Source: Hyphomicrobiales bacterium (lineage in GTDB: Bacteria > Pseudomonadota > Alphaproteobacteria > Rhizobiales > Rhizobiaceae). Taken from it: a stretch of 64,000 nt of DNA. Both the position numbers and the translations under genes were made by a program. Location of the stretch: NCBI GenBank assembly GCA_900468065.1, contig UBTA01000010.1:1-64000 (forward strand). Direction: 5' to 3'. Positions 52,735 through 61,609 of this stretch are shown in pieces. The notes under the pieces are model-generated. The model did not search any database and was not told the DNA's origin. It saw nothing but the letters and a program-made list of their open reading frames with translations. Each line of letters opens with the position of its first letter. Position 1 is the stretch's first letter.

Positions 52735-53790
52735 TCATAAGATACGCTCACCGGTTTTATCATCGAATACAAGAACATTGCCCGGATCGATAGCAATCCT
52801 GATCTGGACAGCGGGCAGGAGCGGCGGGTCGTCGCCCAGAACCATGGTGATATCAGTCGTTGCGAGCCGGAGCGTGACTTCCTGTGTGTCGCCTGTTGGT
52901 TCGACCAGCGCGACCTCGGCGGCAAAACCTTCGTCACTGAGGCGGATGTGCTGCGGGCGGATGCCGTAGACAACACTACGCCCCTGAGCCGGATGGATGC
53001 CGGGCGGCAGCGGCAGCGCGGTGCCATCGACAAGCCGCAGCATTGCGCCGTCAACTTCGCCTTTCAAAAGGTTGATTTCCGGCGATCCGATGAACCCGGC
53101 AACGAAGAGGTTGCGCGGATTTCTGTAGAGTTCCAGCGGCGGCCCCATCTGCTCGATCTTGCCGCCGTTCAGCACTACGATCGTGTCGGCCATGGTCATG
53201 GCTTCGGTCTGGTCATGGGTGACGTAGATCGTCGTCTTGCCAAGGCGCTGGTGCAGTTTCTTGATTTCGCCGCGCATCTTCACGCGCAGTTTGGCATCGA
53301 GATTGGAGAGCGGCTCGTCGAACAGGAAGGCACGCGGATCGCGGACAATGGCACGCCCCATGGCAACGCGCTGGCGCTGTCCACCGGACAGCTCGCGCGG
53401 CAGTCGGTCGAGAAGGTGCTCAAGGCCGAGGATTTCGGCAGCGTCGTTGACGCGCCGGCTGATCTCCCCCTTGGAGACACCGGCGAGTTTGAGCGCGAAA
53501 CTCATATTGTCGGCGACCTTCATATGCGGATAAAGCGCATAGCTCTGGAACACCATTGCAAGGTCGCGTTCCTTTGCCGGCATGTCGTTGACGATCTTGC
53601 CGCCGATGGTGATCTCGCCGGCGCTGATATCCTCCAGCCCGGCAATCATCCGCAACAGCGTGGACTTGCCGCAGCCCGACGGGCCGACCAAAACCACGAA
53701 CTCGCCACTGCTCATGTCCAGCGAGATATCGTTGAGCACAGACAGGCTGCCATAGTTCTTCGCGACGTTTCTGAGTTCGATCTCAGACAT
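52735..53790 (-). CDS. Carbohydrate ABC ATP-binding protein (UgpC/MalK-like)
   Basis: 351-aa ATPase that energises the importer of this operon. ATG 53790 follows GGGAGGAAC. Walker [15 protein letters not shown]-loop [12 protein letters not shown], signature [16 protein letters not shown], Walker [16 protein letters not shown]-loop [14 protein letters not shown]_2 domain with [14 protein letters not shown]. Last gene of the ADP-ribosylglycohydrolase operon, separated from it by a strong hairpin. UgpC-type ATPases can serve several permeases, so its pairing with the LplB/LplC-like permeases here, which often lack a dedicated ATPase, is informative. Confidence 0.9.
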   Translation of the reverse strand: MSEIELRNVAKNYGSLSVLNDISLDMSSGEFVVLVGPSGCGKSTLLRMIAGLEDISAGEITIGGKIVNDMPAKERDLAMVFQSYALYPHMKVADNMSFALKLAGVSKGEISRRVNDAAEILGLEHLLDRLPRELSGGQRQRVAMGRAIVRDPRAFLFDEPLSNLDAKLRVKMRGEIKKLHQRLGKTTIYVTHDQTEAMTMADTIVVLNGGKIEQMGPPLELYRNPRNLFVAGFIGSPEINLLKGEVDGAMLRLVDGTALPLPPGIHPAQGRSVVYGIRPQHIRLSDEGFAAEVALVEPTGDTQEVTLRLATTDITMVLGDDPPLLPAVQIRIAIDPGNVLVFDDKTGERIL

Positions 53791-53826
53791 GCATGTTCCT
53801 CCCAATTGATCCGCCAAGGCTGCCGT

Positions 53827-53861
53827 GCCCGCCCCCCTTCTTTGTGTCGAGAGGGGCGGGC
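53827..53861. repeat. Intercistronic hairpin before the ATPase gene
   Basis: GCCCGCCCC and GGGGCGGGC make a perfect 9-bp stem with a 17-base loop in the 80-bp gap between the large hydrolase gene and the ATPase gene. No T-run; probably an mRNA boundary or processing element. Confidence 0.6.
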
Positions 53862-53870
53862 CCGGCTCAC

Positions 53871-55979
53871 TCAGGCGGCTTCGACGATCTCGACCGTGCC
53901 CACACTCATGCGCCCCAGCGCACCGAGACGAAGGCCAGCCATGCCATAGATATATTGATCGTCTTTTGCCTCGATCAGCGTCTTGCCATCGACTGCGAAC
54001 GACAATGCATCGTCTTGCACCGAAAACGCGAACGCGTAATTGCGGCCGAATTCATGCTTGAACGGCGCCCGAGCCAGAACTGTGGTGCCGAAATCCTCTT
54101 TCAGGATCACCACGTCATCGCCATCGAACCCGGCGGCATAGAATTGACTGGTCCCCTGAACGCGTGCCGTGACCAGGTGTGATGTCCCTGCCAGTGGCTG
54201 GATGTCAGCCAGAACGGTCACGGCGCGGGCATAATAGTGCCCCGTCCAGATATCGGCATCGCTGGCGGTATGGGCGTGGATGCGGCCATTCTGCAGGGTC
54301 CAGTGGCCGCGGTTCCAGGTAAAGCGCGAGATCGCCCCCCATTCCTGCACTTCGGCTTTCGGATCGATGACGGTGTGGCCTGCACCCTCGACCTTGAAGT
54401 CGGCAAGGAACAGGCGGCCGAGGAATTTCAACCGGCCAAAGTATTCGACCTGGATGCCGATTTCATCGATGGCTTCCAGACCTTCCGGGACGGTGAACGT
54501 ATAGTCCTGCCAGCGCTGATGATCGGGTACGTGCCAACCGCCGATTTCCTCGATCGTTCCGGACATGGCGCGGCGAACGTAAGGGACGACGCGCAGATTG
54601 CCGTCGCCGTTCCACGGATCGAGCAACAGCTTGAACGAGACCTTCTGTCCCGCATCGACCAGCGGCGTGAACATCGGGCGATAACGCTCGTCGTCAAAAT
54701 CCTCGCGGCGATAGAATGGTTTCCAGAAGATGCGGCCACCATGCCCGCGCTCCAGCCGGTCGAGCTGGATTTCCAGCGAGCCGCGTGAGCCATCGACATG
54801 TCTTTCGGTCGATGCCTTGACGCTGATCTGGTTGAAGCCCGCAGTCCGGAAGGCGTGGGTGGAGCCGGGCAGATCGAAGTCGAAGCGGACGCCACGGCGG
54901 GTGAAGTCTTTGAGCCAGAGAACCGGAACCTCGTCGCCGCGAAGCTGGAGCGCCAACACCGTCAGTTCGCGCGCAAAGGACGGAATATCGACGATGTTGA
55001 TCGAGCCGACGACGCCGGATGCGATGACGAAATCGTTGATCGGTGTCCTGTAGCGATCCCAACCCGGCTGCACACCCTGGAACGTTCCGACGATGGCGCC
55101 GGCATTGCCAGCATTGCAGTCGGTATCCCAGCCCGCCATCGTGGCGATCTCGGCGGTACGCGGCAGATCGCCTTCGCCGTAAAGGATCGCCATCACCGTA
55201 ATACCCGCATTCGGGATGATGTGGCAGACGCCGGGATAACGGTCATAACCCCATTCGGCCGTCAGCATCTCGCGGCAGGCGCGCCAGTTGCCGGGATTGG
55301 CATTGTGGAAATCGATGACCGCCTGAGCGACACGGGCATAGGTGGATTTTTGCGATATCGTCGACATGGCAGTGGCGACGATATCGGCAATCGACGTTGC
55401 TTCAAACGCCGCAGCAATCGCAGCAGCGCAGAAGCGAGAGCCATTCAAACCCTCGCCATCATGGGCGACGCTTGCGGCACGAGCGGAGGCGTCAGCTGCC
55501 TTCTGCGGCTCGCCGGGATGCACCCAGCCCCAGCTGTCGATGAAGATCTGTCCGCCGATCTGCTCGGCGACGGATGCGCCGTTCTGGGAGATGGAGCCGG
55601 ACTGCGGCGCTGGGATTCCGGCACGCAGGTTGCGATAAGCCGTGTGTTCGGTGGAAACGCCGAAGCCGCCCCACCAGTACATGCCATGTTCCTCCGCCGC
55701 ATAGTTCACCCAGGTCCGGCCGACATCGGCGGCGCTGGCCTTCAGGCCGTAGTCGCGTAGTGCGCGAATGAAATAGACTGGGCCATTGGTATCGTCATCG
55801 GCAGCAAAATTCTTGAAGTCGCGCAGATACTGGGTAACTTCGCCATAGGTCTTCTGGATGCGTTCATAGCTCCAGATCGTCGGTTCGACCGGCGCGCCGA
55901 GACGAACGCCAATCGCCTTGCCGATAAATCCGGCATAGATCTTCTCGTAAATCATCTCTTTGGTCAGCTTGGACATCAT
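53871..55979 (-). CDS. ADP-ribosylglycohydrolase-fold protein with C-terminal beta-rich extension
   Basis: 702-aa protein. Residues 1-340 are the all-alpha DraG/ARH fold: [18 protein letters not shown], metal motif [17 protein letters not shown], and [20 protein letters not shown], giving the Asp set for two Mg ions. Residues about 380-700 look like two beta-sandwich modules; the last ([20 protein letters not shown] to the C-terminus, with [18 protein letters not shown]) resembles LamG/concanavalin-type carbohydrate-binding folds. No signal peptide, so cytoplasmic. It is flanked by a second family member and ABC genes. Family members cleave N- or O-ribosyl bonds; here a glycoside imported by the transporter is the likely substrate. 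The specific reaction is unknown. Confidence 0.85.
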   Translation of the reverse strand: MMSKLTKEMIYEKIYAGFIGKAIGVRLGAPVEPTIWSYERIQKTYGEVTQYLRDFKNFAADDDTNGPVYFIRALRDYGLKASAADVGRTWVNYAAEEHGMYWWGGFGVSTEHTAYRNLRAGIPAPQSGSISQNGASVAEQIGGQIFIDSWGWVHPGEPQKAADASARAASVAHDGEGLNGSRFCAAAIAAAFEATSIADIVATAMSTISQKSTYARVAQAVIDFHNANPGNWRACREMLTAEWGYDRYPGVCHIIPNAGITVMAILYGEGDLPRTAEIATMAGWDTDCNAGNAGAIVGTFQGVQPGWDRYRTPINDFVIASGVVGSINIVDIPSFARELTVLALQLRGDEVPVLWLKDFTRRGVRFDFDLPGSTHAFRTAGFNQISVKASTERHVDGSRGSLEIQLDRLERGHGGRIFWKPFYRREDFDDERYRPMFTPLVDAGQKVSFKLLLDPWNGDGNLRVVPYVRRAMSGTIEEIGGWHVPDHQRWQDYTFTVPEGLEAIDEIGIQVEYFGRLKFLGRLFLADFKVEGAGHTVIDPKAEVQEWGAISRFTWNRGHWTLQNGRIHAHTASDADIWTGHYYARAVTVLADIQPLAGTSHLVTARVQGTSQFYAAGFDGDDVVILKEDFGTTVLARAPFKHEFGRNYAFAFSVQDDALSFAVDGKTLIEAKDDQYIYGMAGLRLGALGRMSVGTVEIVEAA

Positions 55980-55997
55980 GCGTCTTTCTTTGCAGTT

Positions 55998-57182
55998 CTA
56001 ATTCAGGAGAGCAGCGCGGCTTGTGGCGCGGCTGTCAGTGGCAGCCTGGTCGGCTGCGAGTATGGCTTTGACAGTTTCGGTAAACGCATCGGCCGAGGCG
56101 ATGAGGTCGAGCCGGTTTGCCGCGTCGAGCAGTTGGCAATCGGCCTTGCCGATAACCTCTTCGCCATGCATGGCGCCGAGGATGGCGCCGGCCATGACGC
56201 CGATCGAGTCGGTATCGCGGCCGGAATTGATCCCATCTTCAATCGAGCGGCGGAAATCACCGGAATTGACGAGGCAGAAGCCCAGAGCTAGGGGCAGTTC
56301 CTCGATCGAACCCAGGCGGTTCGGCTGATAGGCGCCCGTCAACCGGCCGGCCTTGGCGGGCGTGTGGTTGACGTCGTCGCCCATTGGGGAGTAAGGCGCG
56401 ATGATCCTGTGGAACTCGGCGACAACGCTTGGATAGTCCGCCCCCCCTGCCTTCAGCTGGCGGGCACTCTGCGCGATATCGGCGATGGCGTTGCGGGTGC
56501 CATCCTTTGCCAGCGCCAGCACGGTTTCGACCACGGCATCGATCGTCGTGCCGGGAACGAAGGCTGCGGCGACTGCAGCAGCAAACACACCGGCCGCCTC
56601 GAGGCCGTAGCTTTCCTGGTGCCCGGAGGCAAAGGCGATTGCCTCGTCATAGGCTGCCTTCGGATCGCAGGCATTAACGACCCCGATCGGCGCCACATAC
56701 ATGGCGGCGCCGCAATTGACCATGTTACCGATGCCGCCCTGGCGGGGGTCGCAGGATGTCAGCTGGTGACGTTGGAAAATCCACTTTTCCGGGTAAAACA
56801 GCCGCTCAATCAGCATCGCTTCACGCTGCAATTCTGGCACGTAGCGCGGAATCCAGGCGATCTGGCGCACCATGCCATCGGCCATGTCCCAGGCGTCCAG
56901 ATGCCTGCCGACGTCGGCATAGACATCCATCAGGCACAGCGTCATCAGCGTATCGTCGGTGACGATGCCGTTGCCGCGCACCCTGCCGTTGCGCGCCGTG
57001 TCGCCGAGCGACATCTTGTGCCACTCCGTGTCGAGCGAGGAAACCCGCCCATACCGCGCCACGATATCGGCTACCGGCAGTTTTTCGACGGGAGCCCCCA
57101 TGGCGTCGCCTAACGCGACGCCATGGATGAGCGCGCGGACTCTCCCCTTGAGAGAGAGCCCGGAAGCACTATTTTTTTGCAT
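55998..57182 (-). CDS. ADP-ribosylglycohydrolase-fold enzyme
   Basis: 394-aa DraG/ARH-family protein. VRALIHGVALGDAMGAPVEK opens the fold, GNGIVTDDTLMTLCLMDVYA is the first metal motif (TDDT), and INSGRDTDSIGVMAGAILGA the second (DTDS-G). Both acid clusters are intact, so catalysis is likely. ATG 57182 overlaps the end of the binding-protein gene by 14 bp; a longer in-frame start within that gene is unlikely. It is immediately followed (18 bp) by a divergent paralogue of 702 aa. No macrodomain or ADP-ribosyltransferase gene is nearby, which argues for a sugar-catabolic rather than a protein-demodifying role. Confidence 0.87.
   Translation of the reverse strand: MQKNSASGLSLKGRVRALIHGVALGDAMGAPVEKLPVADIVARYGRVSSLDTEWHKMSLGDTARNGRVRGNGIVTDDTLMTLCLMDVYADVGRHLDAWDMADGMVRQIAWIPRYVPELQREAMLIERLFYPEKWIFQRHQLTSCDPRQGGIGNMVNCGAAMYVAPIGVVNACDPKAAYDEAIAFASGHQESYGLEAAGVFAAAVAAAFVPGTTIDAVVETVLALAKDGTRNAIADIAQSARQLKAGGADYPSVVAEFHRIIAPYSPMGDDVNHTPAKAGRLTGAYQPNRLGSIEELPLALGFCLVNSGDFRRSIEDGINSGRDTDSIGVMAGAILGAMHGEEVIGKADCQLLDAANRLDLIASADAFTETVKAILAADQAATDSRATSRAALLN
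57098..57126. repeat. Perfect 12-bp-arm inverted repeat inside the hydrolase coding start
   Basis: CCATGGCGTCGC and GCGACGCCATGG flank CTAAC. It encodes the HGVALGDAMG segment yet lies 43 bp past the binding-protein stop, where the other ABC operons have intercistronic hairpins. Confidence 0.7.
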
Positions 57183-58593
57183 CGAGAACAGTCCTTGCAT
57201 AGTCGTTGAGACGTGTGCCTCCGGCGGCTTCCCATTCGGCAACATATTGATCCCACTGATCCAGTGTCGCCGCGCCGGAGATGAACTTGAAGACCCAAGA
57301 GCGATAGACGTTTTCCGTGGCATCGAGATCGGCGGCATAATCGGCCGGCCAGACGAATGTGTTGTCCGGCTTGAAATCCTTCTGGATGGTCGCCAGCGAC
57401 TGCTGCGCGGCCTCTGATTGCCAGACCACAGGTGGCGTCCAGTTTGCAGCCACCATGAAGCGCGCATACCAGGTGGCGATTTTGTCGGTCACCTTGTAGG
57501 TGTCGCCCTCCTTGGTAAATTCCTGGCCTTCAAAGCCCAGGCGGTCGAACATCTGACCCTGCGGGCTTGCCATGAAGTCCAAGAGCTTCATCACTTCGGC
57601 CTTGTGCTCAGAGGTTGTCGAGATGGCAAAGCCGCGCGATTCCTTCGAGACGTCGACAGCAGACAGACCCTGACCGCCCGGTCCCTTCGGCGGTGCCAGC
57701 AAAACGAGTTCAGTACCCGGATGGACCTGCCGCATCTTGCCGCCGTAGATGTCGATGACTTCACCCGAGGAGCCGAAGATCACGCCGGCCTTGCCGGTGT
57801 AGAACTTGTCTTCCTTCACATCAAACTTGGTGGTGATGTATTCCGGATCGTAGAGCCCCTGCGCGCGCAGCGAGGCGTAGAACGCGATCTTGTCCTTCTC
57901 CTGGCTGGTAATCCGCGCGCTGACCCATTCGCCGGCCGGGTTCTTCATCCACGTGCCGGTGATCCCGAACGCCTGATTGAAGATCGAATCCAGTTCGTTG
58001 GTGTTGTCGGCCGTGGTCACGCCATAGGTGTCGGCGACGCCATTGCCATCGAGATCATCATCCTTGATCGCCTTGAACAGGGTCACATAGTCTTCGACAG
58101 TTTCAGGCGCCTTCAGGCCGGTCTTTTCCAGCCAATCCTTGCGGATCACAGGCTGCGGGCCGCGAACCGGATAAACATAGAGAAGATAGGGATAGTTCTT
58201 CAGACGCTCGACATTGTGCGGCCAGAGCGCATCCTTGAGATAAGTCGTGTCTGCAATCATCGGTCCGAGATCTTCAAGCACCCCCTGCTCGACCATCTTG
58301 GCATCGCCACCCTGGAAATAGATTAGGTCCGGGATATCGCCCGACAGTAGCATGACCGAAAGCTTGTCGGCATAGCCAGACGAGGGCAGGTCCACGAGCT
58401 CAATATCCAGATCGGTGCCCTGTGCCTTCAGCGCTTCCTCAATGCGCTGAAGATGTTTGACATCGTCCGGGTTGGTCGGACCGAAATCTTTGGATACGAT
58501 CCGGAACTTGATCGGGTCGGCCATGGCAGGCACGGTGATGCCAAGGCACAGCGCCAGGGCGGTCGAGGTCGTCAGGACCAGTTTTCTGAGCAT
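57169..58593 (-). CDS. ABC solute-binding protein (LplA/LipO-like)
   Basis: 474-aa extracellular binding protein family 1 member. Signal peptide MLRKLVLTTSTALALCLGIT ends near residue 25 (VPAMA-DP). The mature part contains DIELVDLPSSGYADKLSVML, LSGDIPDLIYFQGGDAKMVE and KGPGGQGLSAVDVSKESRGF, as in the LplA/YtcQ group that pairs with LplB/LplC permeases. Long C-terminal region is complete. Unlike Gram-positive relatives it has no lipobox, as expected here. It is third in the operon, after the permeases. The ligand is likely an oligosaccharide or glycoside. Confidence 0.87.
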   Translation of the reverse strand: MLRKLVLTTSTALALCLGITVPAMADPIKFRIVSKDFGPTNPDDVKHLQRIEEALKAQGTDLDIELVDLPSSGYADKLSVMLLSGDIPDLIYFQGGDAKMVEQGVLEDLGPMIADTTYLKDALWPHNVERLKNYPYLLYVYPVRGPQPVIRKDWLEKTGLKAPETVEDYVTLFKAIKDDDLDGNGVADTYGVTTADNTNELDSIFNQAFGITGTWMKNPAGEWVSARITSQEKDKIAFYASLRAQGLYDPEYITTKFDVKEDKFYTGKAGVIFGSSGEVIDIYGGKMRQVHPGTELVLLAPPKGPGGQGLSAVDVSKESRGFAISTTSEHKAEVMKLLDFMASPQGQMFDRLGFEGQEFTKEGDTYKVTDKIATWYARFMVAANWTPPVVWQSEAAQQSLATIQKDFKPDNTFVWPADYAADLDATENVYRSWVFKFISGAATLDQWDQYVAEWEAAGGTRLNDYARTVLDAKK

Positions 58594-58642
58594 TTCGTTT
58601 CCTCCGTTAGATTTGCTTTTTTTGGTAGTTGCCTTGTCACGA

Positions 58643-59539
58643 TCAACCTTTGAGCGCGCCGCTCATCGTGCCCTTCGTGAAGAATTTCAGGATCAGCGGG
58701 TAGATCGCGAGGATCGGTGCGATGGTCAGAAGGATCATGCCGGCCTTGAGCGCCCGCAGGTTGAGCTGGCCCGCACCGGTATTGTTGTTGGCGCTGTCTG
58801 CCCCGACGATCGCGATCTTGTCGCCATCAATGACGAACTGCCGCAGCACCACCTGCAACGGCCATTTCCCTTGGTCGTTGAGATAGATCATCGCCCGGAA
58901 GAACTCGTTCCAGTGAAAGACCAGATAGAACAGTGAGATCGTTGCCAATGCCGGCTTGGCGAGCGGCAGCACCAGATGCCAGAAGACCTGAAAGGGATTG
59001 GCGCCGTCGAGTTCGGCCGCTTCCAGAAGCTCCTTCGGGATTTCTTCGAAGAACCGGATGAGGATAATCAGGTACCAGGCATTGACCGCCTTGAAGAGGA
59101 TCACCGACCAGTAGCTGTCGAGCAGGCCAAGCCGCTTGTTGACGAAATAGTCTGGGATGATGCCAGGTTCGAAGACGATGGTGACCAGCACGAGGATGAA
59201 TAGTGCCTTGCGGCCCGGCAGGTTCGGCCGTGAAAGCCCCCAGGCCATCAGTGCCGTGCCGACAACGCCGATCAGGGTACTGACGCCGGTGATGAAGATG
59301 GAGTTGATGATGCCGCGCTGCACATTGGGATGCTGAAGCAGGACGCTCCAAACCTCGAACGACAAACCATCCGGCAGGATGGCCAGTCCGCTCATGCCCG
59401 GCACCTTGCCCGGCGCCGACAGCGACACCGCCAGAAGATTCACGATCGGCTGAACGGTTACAACGACGAGCAACAGCAGCGTTGAAACGATGATCGCGTA
59501 TTCGATGCGTTCTATCGGGGTCTTTCGCGACAGGGCCAT
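58643..59539 (-). CDS. Carbohydrate ABC permease (LplC/YtcP-like)
   Basis: 298-aa permease: IVSTLLLLVVVTVQPIVNLL first helix, VSLSAPGKVPGMSGLAILPD then GLSFEVW is the subfamily-specific loop, and LEAAELDGANPFQVFWHLVL-P is the EAA motif. The C-terminus KFFTKGTMSGALKG is diagnostic for LplC/YtcP-type permeases (KGVMIGAIKG-like). The start overlaps the previous permease stop by 1 bp. Confidence 0.9.
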   Translation of the reverse strand: MALSRKTPIERIEYAIIVSTLLLLVVVTVQPIVNLLAVSLSAPGKVPGMSGLAILPDGLSFEVWSVLLQHPNVQRGIINSIFITGVSTLIGVVGTALMAWGLSRPNLPGRKALFILVLVTIVFEPGIIPDYFVNKRLGLLDSYWSVILFKAVNAWYLIILIRFFEEIPKELLEAAELDGANPFQVFWHLVLPLAKPALATISLFYLVFHWNEFFRAMIYLNDQGKWPLQVVLRQFVIDGDKIAIVGADSANNNTGAGQLNLRALKAGMILLTIAPILAIYPLILKFFTKGTMSGALKG

Positions 59540-60516
59540 TACCAGACTCCCTTTCCGGTCAGGCGTTTGGAGATGAAATGCGCGACGACGATCATCATCG
59601 TGCCGAGCACGGCCTTGAACAGGCCGGCGGCGGTCGCCAGCGAATATTCGCCGGTCTGCAGGCCAATTCGGTAGACATAGGTATCAACGATATCGATCTT
59701 GCTGCGGACCACGTCGTTGGACAGGTTGATCACCTGATTGAGGTCAGCATTGAGGAACATTCCGGCGTTGAGGATGAACAGGGTCGCAATCGTTGGAATG
59801 ATGCCCGGCAATGTGACGTGCCAGATCTTCTGCCAGCGGTTGGCGCCATCAACCTCGGCTGCGTCATAGAGCTGCTGGTCGATCGCAATGATGGCGGCCA
59901 GATACAACAGGCTGTCCCAGCCGGCCGAGCGCCAGATTTCGGTGAACACCAGCACCCAGCGGATGGCACCGGTATCAGTCATGAACGACCTCGGCGCGAT
60001 GCCCGCCATGCCAAGCAGATTGTTGACCGCGCCATCCGCTGGCGACAGAGCGGCAATGAAGACGCCGGCGATGACCACCCAGGACAGGAAATGCGGCAGG
60101 TAGATCGCCGACTGGATGAACTTGCGCAGTGAGCCGCCGCGCACCTCGTTCAAGAGCAGCGCCACCACGATGGGCACCGGCAGGAAGAATACCATCTTCA
60201 TTGTCGAGATGATCAGCGTGTTGGCCAGCACCTGCCAGAAGACAGAAGACGAAAACAGCACCTGGAAATGCTTCAGTCCAACCCAGACATTCGGCGGCAC
60301 GATACGAACCTGCTCGAAGGCGATGCGGGTTTCCCAGATCGGCAGATAATGGAACACCAGAAAGAACAGAATACCCGGTGCCATCATGACGTAATACGGC
60401 CACCAGCGGCGCCAGCCATCAGCGAATGCAGACACCCGCCCCGCCTTTCGGCGGGTTGCATTTATGGGAACGTTCCCAACGTTCGACGAAGTCAAAACGT
60501 GTTGGCGATCAGTCAT
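59539..60516 (-). CDS. Carbohydrate ABC permease (LplB-like)
   Basis: 325-aa permease. A 45-residue soluble N-terminus precedes MMAPGILFFLVFHYLPIWET. The segment NTLIISTMKMVFFLPVPIVV, then LLNEVRGGSLRKFIQSAIYL and PHFLSWVVIAGVFI is the LplB signature. EAA motif: YDAAEVDGANRWQKIWHVTL-PG. First structural gene of the operon, 3 bp after the LacI stop. Its 5-prime end includes a perfect operator palindrome (60465-60478), which encodes NVP in the soluble N-terminus. C-terminus HFISKRLTGKGVW is typical. Confidence 0.9.
   Translation of the reverse strand: MTDRQHVLTSSNVGNVPINATRRKAGRVSAFADGWRRWWPYYVMMAPGILFFLVFHYLPIWETRIAFEQVRIVPPNVWVGLKHFQVLFSSSVFWQVLANTLIISTMKMVFFLPVPIVVALLLNEVRGGSLRKFIQSAIYLPHFLSWVVIAGVFIAALSPADGAVNNLLGMAGIAPRSFMTDTGAIRWVLVFTEIWRSAGWDSLLYLAAIIAIDQQLYDAAEVDGANRWQKIWHVTLPGIIPTIATLFILNAGMFLNADLNQVINLSNDVVRSKIDIVDTYVYRIGLQTGEYSLATAAGLFKAVLGTMMIVVAHFISKRLTGKGVW
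60465..60478. promoter_or_regulatory. Intragenic LacI-type operator
   Basis: TGGGAACGTTCCCA is a perfect 14-bp palindrome with central CG, located 38-51 bp inside the LplB-like permease gene. It matches the site before the LacI gene (61596-61609) at 13 of 14 positions. Confidence 0.7.
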
Positions 60517-60519
60517 GAA

Positions 60520-61566
60520 TTACCCCCTCCCGGCCGCGGCTGCGCGCCTGGGCTGGCTTAACGACAGGTCGGCCAGCGAGCCACGCTCAACCAGCCGGCA
60601 AGGCATGAACACCCGGCCATGTTCGGGACGGCCGGCGATTTCATCAAAAAGACAATCAACCGCGCGCATACCGATCTCGCGGCCCGGCTTGGCGACGGTG
60701 GTCAATCCTGGCCATGAAAACGCGCCAGCCGGAACACCGTCGAACCCGAGGATCGAGACATCCTCTGGGCAGCTCAGCCCTGCCTCGCGCACGGCGACCA
60801 TCGCTCCGAGCGCCATCATGTCGTTGGCAGCGAAGACGGCGAGATGCCCGGCACGGCCCCGCGCCAAGAGCCGCTTCATCGCGGCATGCCCGCCTTCGAC
60901 AGTATACTCTCCGTCTTCCATTGGCAGGGCTGCGGGGTCGATGTCCCGCTCGACGCAATGCTCATGGAAGGTCCGCAGGAAACGCGCCCGCGCAATACGA
61001 GACTTGGGTCCGAGGATGAGTGCCGGAGCATGGTGCCCCTTGGATACAAGGTGATCCATGCCAATCCGCACCGCTTGGGCGATATCGGAGCCGACGCTGG
61101 AGGTTGCCGGGAAGCGCTCGGCGCTTGAGCCGATCAGGACGAAAGGCAGTCCGAACCGGTCGAGATCGTCAAAATTATCGGCGACCGGATTGATGATCGC
61201 ACCATCGACGCGCGCCTGCCGCAGAGCGCGCAGATGGCTGGCCTCGCGGCCGTGATCCCAATCAGATGAAAAGACCAGGAGCGACATGCCATTTTCGGCG
61301 GCGCGATCCTGCGCACCACGGGCTACCTCTGCCCAGAAAGGATTGGTGATGTCGGGAATGACGAGACCCAGCAGCCCGGTCCGCCCGGACCGCATGCCCA
61401 CCGCAAGATCGTTGCGCTCGTAGCCCACGGCCCTTGCCGCATCCAGCACGCGCTCGCGCGCCTCGTCCGTCACATTGGAGGCACCCGACAATGCGCGGCC
61501 GGCCGTGCTCTTCGACACGCCCGCCTTTTGCGCAACATCAATAATGGTCGGCCGTCGCCTCTCCAT
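60520..61566 (-). CDS. LacI-family regulator of the glycohydrolase-ABC operon
   Basis: 348-aa regulator. RRPTIIDVAQKAGVSKSTAG begins the helix-turn-helix, RALSGASNVTDEARERV follows, and the hinge helix is NDLAVGMRSG. The effector domain (LLGLVIPDITNPFWAEVARG, LVFSSDWDHGREASHLRALR, CPEDVSILGFDGVPAGAFSW, PGLTTVAKPGREIGMRAVDC) is a sugar-binding type. It heads the minus-strand operon and is transcribed with it, so the system is probably auto-regulated through the site at 61596. The C-terminal end overlaps nothing; the permease ATG follows its stop by 3 bp. Confidence 0.9.
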   Translation of the reverse strand: MERRRPTIIDVAQKAGVSKSTAGRALSGASNVTDEARERVLDAARAVGYERNDLAVGMRSGRTGLLGLVIPDITNPFWAEVARGAQDRAAENGMSLLVFSSDWDHGREASHLRALRQARVDGAIINPVADNFDDLDRFGLPFVLIGSSAERFPATSSVGSDIAQAVRIGMDHLVSKGHHAPALILGPKSRIARARFLRTFHEHCVERDIDPAALPMEDGEYTVEGGHAAMKRLLARGRAGHLAVFAANDMMALGAMVAVREAGLSCPEDVSILGFDGVPAGAFSWPGLTTVAKPGREIGMRAVDCLFDEIAGRPEHGRVFMPCRLVERGSLADLSLSQPRRAAAAGRG

Positions 61567-61595
61567 CGAAACACGCCCTCCTCAGCATGATTTCG

Positions 61596-61609
61596 TGGGA
61601 ACGTTACCA
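61596..61609. promoter_or_regulatory. LacI-type operator before the operon
   Basis: TGGGAACGTTACCA, nearly palindromic with central CG, 29 bp upstream of the LacI start codon. It shares 13 of 14 bases with the intragenic palindrome at 60465. Confidence 0.75.

Noticed and set aside
54798-55760. 320-codon plus-strand frame antisense to the large ARH-fold gene
   Set aside because: No start-site support or family resemblance; shadow frame.
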